Shown piece after piece: positions 32,394 through 43,032 of a DNA stretch of 64,000 bases. The DNA comes from Sweltsa coloradensis. Its lineage: Eukaryota > Arthropoda > Insecta > Plecoptera > Chloroperlidae. The notes beneath the pieces are model-generated. The model searched no databases. It was given only the letters and a program-made list of their open reading frames with translations, and was not told the origin of the DNA. The DNA lies in assembly GCA_024449915.1 (NCBI GenBank), contig JAMZAV010001432.1:124001-188000 (forward strand), read 5' to 3'. The translations under genes and the position numbers were made by a program. Numbering within the stretch: the stretch's first letter is position 1; the number at the start of each line of letters is the position of its first letter.

Positions 32394-32971
32394 CTGAAAA
32401 AATAAAATGTTTAGGTAATTTTTTTCAAATTGGTTCAACACTATTATTTGTATTGTGTTTGGAATTTCCTAGTTCTATGAAACTTGATATTATTTTCTTA
32501 AAACTCAGGATATTTTATTGACTGTACAGAAATATTTATTTCAGTGCAACCTTTGTTTCTCTGACATAAATCCGACCTTCTAATGTATATTAGATCAATA
32601 ATGAATCAGTCATTTCCTACGTATGTGATTCAGTATATGATCTTATTAGCATCACAACATATACCCCACCGGTGACATTTACACAATGCAGTCATGTACA
32701 ACTTCAACTTGAGATCGAGCAGATTCTACGTACTAACTGTTATTGGGACTTGTGGTGCTCGGCTCGAGCAGGATTTCTTATGAACAACAATCAGATCTAA
32801 ACACTCATCTTGTAAAACACAAAGAAGTTTAACATCAATTAATATAGTTTTAAACACAAATTATAACTTTAATATCTATTGTTGTAGATTCATGAAGTTA
32901 TTAATCGATGAATGTTTGATGAAAGATAAAATTATTTATATGATGAGTTAAATCAGATTTTTACAACTCAC
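32394..32971 (-). other. Ig gene intron 4
   Basis: Donor GTGAGT at 32971, acceptor at 32394. AT-rich, with no recognised repeats. Confidence 0.6.
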
Positions 32972-33286
32972 AGGTAAATGCGATAGAACTCTGTTCTTCC
33001 AGTGGCTGGGCCAAGGTGACGTGGGAGACCACGCACTTTAAGACCTTGCCGTTGTGTTGGGGCTGCAGCTGTAGTGTGAGGGTCTGCTTGATAGACCCCG
33101 ACATCCAGGGCCACCTCCACTCGTCCTGAGCCGTGGCTTGGGTGTCGTCAATAGCGTCCTCGCGGATGACATCGTCGCCCAGGACCCAGGACATGTTGGC
33201 GACAGGGCGACTCTCCTGCACCTCACAGGTGGCCGTGACGTTGTCTCCCGTGTAGACCAGGCGTAGAGTTGGTGCAGTGGGGCGAC
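32972..33286 (-). CDS. Ig gene, exon 4: third Ig-like domain
   Basis: 315 nt, phase 1 at both ends. Encodes RPTAPTLRLVYTGDNVTATC, then VANMSWVLGDD and IKQTLTLQLQPQHNGKVLKC. The Cys..Trp..Leu..Cys pattern is a standard C2/I-set Ig fold, as in nephrin-like adhesion molecules. There is one N-glycosylation site in DNVTA and one in ANMSW. The acceptor is TGCTTCAG|GT at 33286 and the donor ACCT|GTGAGT at 32971. No stop or frameshift. Confidence 0.85.
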
Positions 33287-34305
33287 CTGAAGCAACACAT
33301 GGCATGACTGAGAGAAAACCCTGAGGAAATTCTTTTTTTATCGAATAGAGAAAACAAACAGTATATGAACTACGCAGGTTGAATCGGGTTATTGCATTAG
33401 TGAAATTTAACATTTTTGTCTGTTATATTATGTTCTTTTGCAATAAAATGGTTTAAGATGAGACTGGCTACCCAAAGTTTTCATTTTTAAGGGCGTACTT
33501 TTCGCTGTGTTGCCTACAAAATGTAGAGATTTTGTAGCAGCGCAAATCGGTTGACACCATCGTGTTTGGACGGACGATTCCGTCCTAATAACATCATAGC
33601 AGGTGGTAAATAACATCAACTTTACAAACGTTGAAAACAAAACGCATTTTTGAACCTAAAAGTGAGCCAAAAGTTTTTTCTAATGAATTATTTCCTAACT
33701 CATCTACACTCATCGCTCCTGATGATGTAGAGAAAAAAGATTTTCAATCGGACCATTATTGGTAAATCCGTCAAAAAACGGATTTTATCATGCCAAATGT
33801 AAAGTTTTTGTCCTAGCATAAATCGGTTGACACCATCGTGTTAGACGGTCAATTCCGTATCTTAAAACACCTCGGATGGGGTATGTGACACGAACGGTTC
33901 AAAATAAGGTAAAACTGGTGCCAGTTTGAACCAGTTTTTACCATTTTCGAAAAAGTAATTTTTCACGATTCAACTTGTTCGTTAGATACTTCTTCAGTGC
34001 AATAGATGTTTGACAAATATCGCTTCACCCGCACTAACTTTACTCAGCCTGATGATCTTGCAATACCTGTTAAATTGAGCTTTATAGTCTTTGACCAAAT
34101 ATATAATAATAAACATGTTTTTATAATAATAAACCTCTAATAGGTTTTTGCTTCCGGTAATATTGCCTCAAAACAAGGAAACAAAATAAACTTTACAACT
34201 TATTTACTTTTCTTGCAAATATTAAACAAGGAATAAAGTAAAAACAATGATATGTTGTATGAAGTAAATCTGGTTGACCCTAATGAGTAATACACCTTGA
34301 CTCAC
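33287..34305 (-). other. Ig gene intron 3 with a foldback-family relic
   Basis: At about 33530-34060 it carries sequence related to the foldback at 35.4-36.1 kb: AATCGGTTGACACCATCGTG (twice, 33546 and 33824), CACCTCGGATGGGGTATGTG, CCCGCACTAACTTTACT. No coding content. Confidence 0.6.
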
Positions 34306-34641
34306 GTGCCACGACGAGCGTAGTTAATCCCTGGTCATACTTGTATGATCTAACCAGGCGAGACCGAATATAACCCCTGACCAGTCCGTTGTCCGCCTCG
34401 CTGATGTTGGTAAGCGTGAGGCCACACTCTCCGCTCGGCCTTCCGGCCCCGAGGTAGAGATGCCGGCCGGTGCTGTGGGCAGACTCGGCTCCCTGGTTGA
34501 ACTCGAGCCTATCAGACTGGCTAGGCAGATTGAACCAGCAGGTATTTAGCGGCTCCCCCGCCTTCATCATGAACCTCGCCACCCCGCCCGGGAGGACGAC
34601 CTGCTCACTCTGTGTCCAGGTGAGAGGAAAGGGGGGCAAGT
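34306..34641 (-). CDS. Ig gene, exon 3: second Ig-like domain
   Basis: 336 nt, phase 1 to phase 1. Encodes HLPPFPLTWTQSEQVVLPGG, then NTCWFNLPSQSDRLEFNQG and GECGLTLTNISEADNGLVRG, ending DQGLTTLVVAR. It is an Ig-like fold of the variant seen in invertebrate secreted or adhesion proteins: Cys in the B-C region paired with GECGL, and a DNG turn near strand F. Acceptor TCGTTACAG|AC at 34641, donor GGCAC|GTGAGT at 34305. The reading frame is clean. Confidence 0.8.
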
Positions 34642-34670
34642 CTGTAACGAGGGAGAAGCACATTAATTGC

Positions 34671-35146
34671 AAGGAGGAAGGAATAATGTAAGGAGGCAGT
34701 GTGGCGTCGTCAAAACCATAGCCACTTTGAACGACAATGGTGGTCGGCGAAAGCCTCGAACCCAAAGCAAGGTCGTCGGTATTATTAAAGCTCTTTGTCA
34801 AAGCTATGAACATTCCAAAACAAACAAAAACGCAGCACATCAACAAAAATTACATTTCACCTCTTTATTATTCATTCTCATATTGAAACAAGAGTTTTAT
34901 CAATGTTTCAAGTATAATATCAGCTGTTTCAGTGCCGCCATAGTAGTCGCCATATTGGTCAGCACCAACGAGAAGGAGTAAATACTGCGAAAAACTCTAT
35001 GTTTTAGTAGCCGCCATATTGGTCAGCACCAACGAGAAGCAGCAAATACTGCGAAAAACTCGATCAGAGACGTTCAAAACGGCCACGTTCATTTGTACAG
35101 CCACAGATAGCGCATGCTGTCTCCTTACATTATTCATACCTCCTTG
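34671..35146. mobile_element. MITE-1, copy 2
   Basis: GCAAGGAGGAAGGAATAATG at one end and CCTTACATTATTCATACCTC at the other, with the same interior as 26.90-27.38 kb. Its edge lies about 30 bp from the acceptor of exon 3, so it may supply or crowd the branch-point region. Confidence 0.8.
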
Positions 35147-35394
35147 ATTCAGTGTTGTTGTTAACTCGGACTAGACCGCGTCAAGACTGTCTAGTGTTCA
35201 ATTCCAGCCAACCATGTCGGACCAGGAAACCTTCTCGTTGATATCATCGTGAGAGTTTCAACACTTGTTGCTTGGCTCACTTTCTTGCTCACCATCATCA
35301 TCATCATCAACATCATCAACATCATCAACAACAACAAGTGGGGGGGAAGGCACCTGCAGCATGTTGTGTGTGTGTGGGGGAGGGGGGTATCTCG

Positions 35395-36085
35395 CCAAGT
35401 ACAGAGTTAGTGCGGGCGAGGCGATACAAGGAAACATCTAGACCCTATTTCACCGAAAGACTATCGGAAAATCTAGTTGGAACATGGAAAAATCTTACTC
35501 TAAAATTGGTTAAAACTGGTTCAATCCGGTACCATTTTCACAAAATTTTCAGCTATTCGTGCCACCCACCCCGTTCGAGGTGTGTATCGATACGGGATCA
35601 ACCGTCTGAACACAATGGTGTCAACAAATTGCGCTAGGACAAAAATCCTAGATTTGACATTGTAAAAAACGGGTTATAGCACAATTTGAGCCTAGAAGAC
35701 AATCAAACAAATTTTTTTCATATTTTTTTTCAAAATCATCTCTCATCACGATTAATGATGTGGAGAAAATAGTTTTTTATTCAGACCATTAATGGTTTAG
35801 TCGGTCAAAAACCGGTTTATACCATGTCAAATCCAAGGTTCTTGTCCTAGAGCAAAATGTTGACACCACCGTGTTCAGACGGTTGATCCCGTATCTTAAA
35901 AACACCTCGCACGGGGTGTGTGACACGTACGGTTGAAAATAAGATAATACCAGTGCTGGTTTAAACCAGTTTTTACCAGTTATGTAAATAAACTTTGTAT
36001 TTTCAACTTATGCGTTCGAGACCCAGTCTATGCAATATTATGTAATCCAATAATATCTCAACTCCCGCACTAACTCTGTACTTGG
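35395..36085. mobile_element. Foldback element, ~690 bp
   Basis: Starts CCAAGTACAGAGTTAGTGCG and ends with its complement. The arms, about 290 bp each and diverged, share GATACGGGATCAACCGTCTG, GTGTCAACA and the CACCCCG(T/G)(T/G)CGAGGTG block. It has no coding capacity. A related one-armed copy lies in intron 3. Confidence 0.7.
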
Positions 36086-36250
36086 GAGATGCTGCACATG
36101 GTGCCCTGGCTCTGCCACACAAGACCCTCACCCACAACATAAATAAACCAGTTTGAGAAACCTCAATTACCACGTGTTCCACTTGACTGGCCGATACTCT
36201 GTCTCTACTGTGACGTGGTCGAGGTTTCTTCAACCCGTGTTGTTACAGAT

Positions 36251-37413
36251 ACTAGGAAAACGCTGAAGTCCCGTCGGGTTGTTGAGCGAGCACCGGTACG
36301 TGCAACACGACCCGAGTACGTCATTCCCATAATGTTACATACCAATAAGTCTTTAAGGTCTTGACCAATTTAGCTGAAAATTTGTAAAATAGGAGAGAAT
36401 GGATAAAATCCACCACCATCTAGAGGACCTTGACGTCAGTTCTTTGGGAAAACTATTTTAACTCTTTGATTACAAAAAAAACACTGCTTCCTTGATAGTA
36501 TTTTGATTACTTCTAGGTGGCAGTGCATGGTGACCAGAATTCTAGTACCACTTTTCGTTGCCATGGTAACGTTTCTAAGGTCTTGACCGATTTAGCTTAA
36601 AATTTGTAAAATAGGAGACAATGTTGTACTTATTGACCCTGCAAAATTTCATAACGATCGGTACATTTTTTTGTTTCTTTATTTTTCTTTATTTTTCTTT
36701 TTTATAACCAACGATCAGATTTTGTTCAAAAACTATACAGCAACCCGCCTAGATGGTATGTACATTAGGTTTGTTCTTTTGTCCACCTCAAATTGTGGTA
36801 ATTACACCTAGGTGTACAATACAGAATTAGAAATGGGGTTAAAAGGTGTAATATTTCACGGGTGGACAATTAACGATTTTGTTGTAAATTGACAGCAAAT
36901 TTCGAGGTTATGTTGCCAGCTGTCATTCAATTCAAACACTGTCAGAAGATATCTCACTCAATTACACAGTTTTGTGCATTTTATACAATTCTATTCTACA
37001 TTTTTTTATTATTACCAGTTTTATCTTCTATTTATAAAACAATAACACATTATAACGGGGTTACTTTTCAAATTGGCGCGAATTTCCATGCTACACCTTT
37101 TACACCTCCTCAAGAGGCAGGTGCAAAAAGTGTAAAAGTTGTAATTACACCCTGGACAAAAGAACGTGTCTTCGGAAGAAATACTGTAATTACAGCTGGA
37201 CAAAAGAACGCTTATTTCTTCAAAGGTGCAAAAGGTGTAAAAATTGGTGGACAAAAGAACAGACCTACTGTGTGCAAAATTTCAGGTCGATCAGAGAAAC
37301 GGTGCGACCTGTACCAAAGCAGTAACAGAAAAAAAAAAAAAAAATAAATAAACAGAAAAAAACAGACATTCGAGCCATAAGAGTAAAGTGGAGACGCTCG
37401 CTACGCTCGCTCA
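36251..37413 (-). mobile_element. GAGCGAAGCGAGCG element, copy 2
   Basis: Read on the minus strand it starts TTGAGCGAGCGTAGCGAGCG, contains GATCGACCTGAAATTTTGCA and AAATTGGTCAAGACCTTAAA, and ends CAGCGTTTTCCTAG|T. It matches copy 1 at 6895-7475 apart from a 502-bp insertion and some internal duplication. Confidence 0.55.
36766..37267. mobile_element. 502-bp TIR element nested in the previous one
   Basis: Ends TAGGTTTGTTCTTTTGTCC and, inverted, TAGGTCTGTTCTTTTGTCC, about 22 bp in all. It interrupts the block TGTACATGTGTGC that is continuous in copy 1 (about 7028-7040). The interior has three GGACAAAAGAAC motifs and GGTGCAAAAGGTGTAAA. No transposase. Confidence 0.65.
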
Positions 37414-37445
37414 ACTATATTGTGTGAAGACTGTGTTCAACTCAC

Positions 37446-37805
37446 GGTAAGCATACAAGTTGGCCCAGGCGTACTTCCAGCCTTCGCTCTCGGTTCGGAC
37501 GCGACAGGCGACCATCCATAGCTTCCAGCCCGTCACCTGCAGCGAGACCCCGCAGTCCCCGGCCCCCAGACCCCGGCCGCTGTAGCTGTAGCCGGTTAGC
37601 TTGTAGGCCAGGTGGGCAGGGTCGGCCTGGGACTGAGGCCCCCGGCTCAGCTCCAGCAGCGGACCTGCCTCGGTATTATGGTCCACCCACCTGACCTGAC
37701 ACCCGGCGAGGGCCACGTCAGCTGAGCAGGTGAATGAGACAGTCTGGGTGTCCTCGTTCACACGCACGTGGTCTGGCCTGATGTTGAGGTTGAAGGACGC
37801 GACAC
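37446..37805 (-). CDS. Ig gene, exon 2: first Ig-like domain
   Basis: 360 nt, phase 1 to phase 1. Encodes VASFNLNIRPDHVRVNEDTQ, then VSFTCSADVALAGCQVRWVD, GAGDCGVSLQVTGWKLWMV and ACRVRTESEGWKYAWANLYA. It has the paired Cys and the Trp of an Ig fold, plus extra Cys. GAGDCGVSL corresponds to GECGLTL in the second domain, so these two domains are paralogous. Acceptor GTCTCCAG|GT at 37805, donor TTACC|GTGAGT at 37445. Confidence 0.8.
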
Positions 37806-37987
37806 CTGGAGACAAGACATCAGAGATTGTGAGACAGATGTTTGTCCACACTTACTTCAATTTTTTTTGTTTTATATTTCATTCAAAACAAAATTTATTA
37901 TGATTATTAATATGATGAAAAAAACACAAATCCAGAACATGACTTAACTGTGGGGAACACATACCCAAACGCTCTCCCATAATTCAT

Positions 37988-38788
37988 ACCTGGATTGAAG
38001 CGCTTACCCCATCAGTTATTTTCGTCTGTGAAACGTGGCTCGATGCAAGTGTACGAGATTCGGAAATATTACCCACGTCCTACATGGTATTTCGGAAGGA
38101 CCGAGATGCCCGACCAGGAGGTGGAGTTCTCATAGCAGCAAAACCTGAGCTTAAGCCGGTGCATGTACCTGAACTATCTACACTTAATGCAGAGATCATC
38201 TGGGTGGAGATAAAATGCGGAAATAAAAAACTGTTACTTGGGTCTGCTTACAGGCCGCCTAATTCGACCGCAGATTTAGACAAGGAACTAATCGAATCTT
38301 TATGCCGTGTTGACAAGTTAGTAACCAAGTATACCGCAATAGTTTTGTGTGGAGATTTTAATCTGAATATAACTTGGGATTCTGTAGCTCCTATTCCCAA
38401 CGATGCTACTGCCAATCTTTATTTATCTGCGTTCCACGAGCTCTCTTTCACGCAATCAGTCACCGAAGCTACTCGAGTAACGGATACTTCGCGATCTATC
38501 ATTGACCTATTGCTGTGTAATAACCCAAATATTATTGAAGACACGAGTGTTATTCCAGGTGTGAGTGACCATTTGGCAGTATGCGCTAATATTAAATTCA
38601 CTGTTCCTAGAACCAAATACATTAACAAATCTGTATGGAACTATAAAAGGGCTGACTGGCTGCTACTTAGAACTCTTTTCGTAGAGCGCCTTACAATATT
38701 AAATCAACAGCATGACGTTAATCTGATGTGGAAAGATTGGTGTTCGGTGTTTGGAATTGTTTTGAAGGTGCAATTCCAAAAGTTATAA
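37988..38788 (+). pseudogene. LINE L endonuclease domain
   Basis: The frame enters at HTWIEALTPSVIFVCETWLD and continues PGGGVLIAAK, LLLGSAYRPPN, VLCGDFNLN, SIIDLLLCNNP and VSDHLAVCANI. These are the EEP endonuclease motifs except for the first (N-terminal Asn) block, which is lost by 5' truncation. The end breaks near 38770, where an overlapping frame takes over with MKGQRRAPWITSDLLKLIKKRD. Confidence 0.8.
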
Positions 38789-39879
38789 TGAAGGGTCAAC
38801 GCCGGGCACCATGGATTACTTCGGATCTTCTGAAATTGATTAAAAAGCGTGACAAACTCTTCATTAAATGTAAGAGGATCCAGTCTGAAGATTTATGGAA
38901 CTCTTACAGAAAGTTTCGAAATCAAGTGAAAACAACAATACGAAATGCTCAGCAACAGCATGTTTGGAACTTAGGGAGCAATTCTAAAGGACTCTGGAAA
39001 TTTATCCGTTCTAAGAGTGGCAGTGCAGCTCCTTCTCACTTCTCAGCAAATGGTAAGGTTTTAACTGATGCAAAAGAAATTGCCAATGCATTTAACTCAA
39101 AGTTCCAAGAAAACTTTACTCCATTAGCGACAAACTGTACGAAATTATGTCTTCTTCTTCTTCTTCTTCTTCTCTAGGAAATCCATCAGTTCAAAAGCCT
39201 CTTAAAAAACTTTCTTTCTCAGTCAATGAGGTAAGGCAAGTACTTCTCAACACTCGTCCTGGTGCGGCTAGTGGTCCTGATGGAATCCCTACTACAATTC
39301 TTCACCAGTGTGCTTCTTCGCTTGCTCCATCCCTCACTGCACTGTTCAACTTTTCAAACGAGTCCGGAGTTGTTCCAAATGATTGGAAAGTAGCTAACGT
39401 TGTGCCTGTGTACAAATCGAAGAATAGGTCAGATGTATCTAACTACAGGCCAATTTCACTTACCAGTACGGTTTGCAAGGTAATGGAGCGTCTAGTTACT
39501 TCAGCCATTTATACGCACTTAGAAGTGAACAGTTTGGATACCGCCTAACCAGCATGGATTTTTACCTCGTCGATCATGCACAACTATGCTGACAAAGGCT
39601 ATTGATGACTGGCAGACGCTTGACCAAGGAAAAACAAGGCAAATTGACTGCATAGCGTTGGACTGGAGTAAGGCGTTTGACAGTGTGCCACACGAGAGAC
39701 TTCTACATAAGCTACATAATTATGGAATTCGAAGTGAACTTCTTAATTGGATTAAATCATTTTTAAAGGGCAGATCTCAGCGTGTAGTGCATGATGGAGC
39801 CTCATCATCATTAATTGACGTTACTTCTGGAGTTCCGCAGGGATCGGTACTTGGTCCTTTGTTTTTACAATCTTTATGA
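38728..39879 (+). pseudogene. LINE L RT domain, N-terminal part
   Basis: Three overlapping frames. One reads RRAPWITSDLLKLIKKRDKL up to a (CTT)n run at 39150-39173. The second carries RPGAASGPDGIPTTILHQC and VVPVYKSKNRSDVSNYRPIS. The third has CIALDWSKAFDSVPH (motif A) and SGVPQGSVLGPLF (motif B). At least two indels separate them. Confidence 0.8.
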
Positions 39880-40720
39880 TAGACCTACCTGATGTTGTAA
39901 CGTCAAGTATTCTCCAATATGCTGACGATACAACTCTGTACTACAGAAACATATCTACTTCACAAGACGCAAAGGCTCTACAAAATGACCTAAACAATAT
40001 CCAAGTTTGGTGTCAAAACAACCAAATGTCAATTAATGTTAGCAAGTCACAGTTACTTCGAATCACGAGATCAAGAACTGGACACATAAACATCGTGTAT
40101 AGCATAAATGGAGATATAATACCGTGTTGCCAAAAAGTCAAACTACTTGGAATAATTGTTACTTGTGATCTGCGGTGGAATCTACATTGTGAGTATGTGC
40201 GTAACAGAGCGTCTAAAACTTTAGGATTTGTGTCGCGCTCTCTAAAGGGTGGCAAGCCAAGAACCCTTCGCACCGCATACTTAGCGCTGGTTAGGCCCAA
40301 ATTTTCACTCATGGCCTACCAGCGTGGCATCCAACAACAAAGCACAACATGAGCAAGTTGGAAAGAATTCAAAATCGTGCCACCAGACATATTATGGGTT
40401 ACAAAGAACCAAGTGCCTCTACACGTCGTGGTCAATGTCGCCTTTCCCCCATTGAACAACTCATGAAGCAAGTGGACGTTTTGTTTTTTTCAAAAAGATG
40501 TTGACTGGCTGTGTGGACCTTGACCCATTCCATCGGGTGTCTTCGAATCTTCGAGATTCAAGACGTCACTTGACTCAGTCCATCACGCCACCATTTGCCC
40601 GAACCAGCGCGTATATATGCCTAAGTGGGTTCTACTGCCGAACTGCCAAAATTTGGAACTACATCTCTATCCGAACAAACACAAGGTCTTGCCATGTCTG
40701 CTTTTAAGAGAGTTGTTAAG
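39876..40720 (+). pseudogene. LINE L RT palm and C-terminus
   Basis: Continues from motif B as MIDLPDVVTSSILQYADDTT (catalytic YADD), KVKLLGIIVTCDLRWNLHC (thumb) and KTLGFVSRSL. A broken stretch follows with YKEPSASTRRGQCRLSPIE and TGCVDLDPFHRVS, matching the relic at 6421-6716. The catalytic residues remain, but the ORF is split. Confidence 0.8.
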
Positions 40721-41827
40721 TCTTCAACATTATGATTGCTTTTTTGATATTATTATGAATTCATTGAATTGTTATTGTTTTGTTAATTTGTCTCTTCTAT
40801 GTTTGTCTTTTATCTCTATGTTCTATGTTTTATAAGTTCTTGTTTATTATCACAGTTTGTTGTGTAGAGGCTGGCAGACACCTTGTGCTTGGGGCATACT
40901 GCCCTTTTCTGCCAACCTTCCTACTAAGCCTATTAGTGGAAAATAAATAATAATAATAATAATAATGAAAAACAAGTAAAATATAATTACCAACCACAGT
41001 TGCCTGACACATAAAGTTAGTTTGTGAAACCTAAAAAGTTGAATTGAAAATAACAAATAGTTAACATATTTTAAAAGTCTAGAGGTGTCAAAAAGAAGAT
41101 GTGATTTTAGATCTGTTTTAATCTTTGTGATGGTAGACATGGTGTTAGTAACCAACTAGGGTACCCCACTGGCCGGGCGGACATATAAACACTGCCCAAC
41201 CGATCTTGCGTCTAACAAACTTGTTAAATATTGCAATTATTTCGAGTCCTGAATACATGGTATAGCACTGCAAGGAATCTGATGCCTTTGCACTGACCAC
41301 CGATACATAGAATATTATATAATTTACCTTGTGCAGATATAACGAGGGCTTATTTCTAGACACACAATTTACACAATTCTAGAGCTACAATAATATACAA
41401 CTCGAGCGGGGTTTGAACCCGGGTGTCGGGTTTCCCAGACGGACATGTAAACATAAGACAGCTTTGTGCAACAACACTACAGGACAACAACATGTTCTTG
41501 CAGTGGACCTTGTGCTGATAAACCTGCCATTCTGAAACAATTTTATATTCTTCTATAGTATAAATTCAAAAACAATATGTTAATATATTTACATGAAATC
41601 GGTGTGTTCCTAGAAATAATAAAGCTTCAACACACACATATATTGACGACATGATGGAAAGCATATTATGGTTTCCCTTAAAATTGAGTTAATGTAAGCA
41701 ATTTGGAGAAATTGATATATTATGTTTAGATTTTTTTTATATGGTTGTTCGGGAATCACTCCTGTAATTGGAATTGGTATTATTAATTATTCAGAAATTT
41801 AAAACTTAAACAGAAGGAGTTACTCAC

Positions 41828-41879
41828 GGACGTCCTGGAGGCCTGCCATCACAAGCAGTGCAAACAACACCTTGGACAT
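41828..41879 (-). CDS. Ig gene, exon 1: signal peptide
   Basis: ATG at 41877-41879 encodes MSKVLFALLVMAGLQDV plus one base, then GTGAGTA. This is a short basic start and a hydrophobic core, as in a cleaved signal peptide. The phase-1 end matches exon 2 (next residue Arg). The full predicted product is signal peptide, three Ig-like domains and a Thr-rich stalk, secreted or surface-attached. All exons join in phase 1, as in genes that grow by domain-exon duplication. I do not recognise an orthologue; invertebrate immune Ig proteins (FREP-like) and adhesion molecules are possible. Confidence 0.75.
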
Positions 41880-42585
41880 TGTTTACAGAGAGATAATAAT
41901 ATTATAGATGAGACGACAAAGCTCTGGGACTGAGAATGATGGGTTACATAATATGGTCGTCGCTTTATAAAACCAGTTGTGAGAAACACCACGTCAGTAG
42001 ACTTGGAAGAAAAAGACAAACAAGATGTCCGTCGTCCAATAGCAAACACCCACGGACCAGGCACCACGTGTTTTTGTTATGCCAATCCACACTCGCCGAG
42101 TAGACTCAGATGCAAAGTTCATCTTAAGATGAACGTCCCTGGGTGGCGTGAGGAGAACAGTTCAGAGGTCAAAGTGTCAGTGATAAGACTGATTGGGAGC
42201 CTCGAGACAGAATATGAACTGTTCCAGTGGTCACAACAACAATTATGAAATGTTTTATATTAACATGACATCACGTATTTTATAAGCCTTGTTGCCTTGT
42301 TTTAAAAACTAAGCACGTGAGAACTTTACAGACCTGTATCTACATCACCTAAGAGGGACAGTGTACCCCTCACTTGATGGTGAAGGAAGGTGCGGCTCGT
42401 CTAGTCGCTACTTCCTGCTTCATGACAGATAAAACTAAATAAACAAAATGATGTAAAGTAATTAAAAACAGTAATTTCGTTAGAGTTGCTTTCCCATCCG
42501 TTACGAGAATTGAACATGAGACCTCGAGAATCAGGGGCTCGCGCGTAACGAAACCTTTAGAAAAGAACAGTAGCTGTGTTTAACA
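41880..42585. other. Upstream region of the Ig gene
   Basis: Must contain the promoter and 5' UTR, but I see no convincing TATA element. The 89-residue plus-strand frame at 41979-42248 has no domain. Confidence 0.4.
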
Positions 42586-42845
42586 AGACTCATTCCTTGC
42601 ATTCACATTAACGAGTTCAAAAAAATATTGACGAAATTTCAGTGAGTCTTTTTATAAAGGTGGCGGGAGTCGAACCTAGACATCGTGATTAGGGTCCCCG
42701 TGGCGTAACGAAACCTTGATGAATGACCAGAATCTTTTTAAGAGAGCTCATTCCTTGCATTCACATTCACGAGTTCAAAAACATTGACATAATTCAGTGA
42801 GTCTTTACGGTGGCGGAAGTCGAACCTGAGACCATGTGAATCTGG
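42586..42845 (+). repeat. Two-copy tandem repeat, ~145-bp period
   Basis: CTCATTCCTTGCATTCACAT at about 42589 and 42739. Each copy is followed by ACGAGTTCAAAA, CAGTGAGTCTTT and GGTGGCGG(G)A(A)GTCGAACCT. The last string resembles a reversed tRNA B-box, hinting at a tRNA-derived origin. Confidence 0.7.
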
Positions 42846-42954
42846 GTCTTGCGCACATACTATGTGGTATTATTGGGCATGCTCTTATTCTCACTACCAT
42901 CAATTGTTTTACTGGTATGTATTGTATTGTGTAATGTGTATTATGTCATGAATA

Positions 42955-42976
42955 ATTAAGAATAAATTATAATAAT

Positions 42977-43030
<54 letters not shown>
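42955..43030 (+). repeat. (AAT)n microsatellite
   Basis: About twenty TAA/AAT units ending exactly where the LINE J coding sequence begins (ATGACATATTCATTCGG). Confidence 0.95.

Positions 43031-43032
<2 letters not shown>

Larger units (their letters stand above)
34642..37445 (-). other. Ig gene intron 2, loaded with repeats
   Basis: Contains MITE-1 copy 2 (34671-35146), a (CAT/CAA)n stretch (35.29-35.34 kb), a foldback element (35395-36085) and a GAGCGAAGCG element (36251-37413) with a further TIR element inside it. The splice signals at both ends are intact. Confidence 0.75.
37975..40970 (+). mobile_element. LINE L, 5'-truncated
   Basis: An AP-endonuclease LINE beginning inside the endonuclease domain, followed by RT, C-terminus, a 3' UTR and an (AAT)n tail (40944-40967). 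It is antisense to the Ig gene. A short 3' copy lies at 6421-6716. Stops and frame changes make this copy inactive. Confidence 0.8.
37806..41827 (-). other. Ig gene intron 1
   Basis: Holds LINE L in the opposite orientation (37.99-40.97 kb). The remainder (41.0-41.8 kb) has a tRNA-derived-looking GGTTTGAACCCGGG near 41408 but no complete cloverleaf. Donor GTGAGTA at 41827. Confidence 0.65.

Noticed and set aside
34280..34846. Single 188-residue protein including sequence beyond exon 3
   Set aside because: The part beyond the acceptor at 34641 is MITE-1 sequence, also found at 26.9 kb outside any gene. Splice sites define the exon as 34306-34641.
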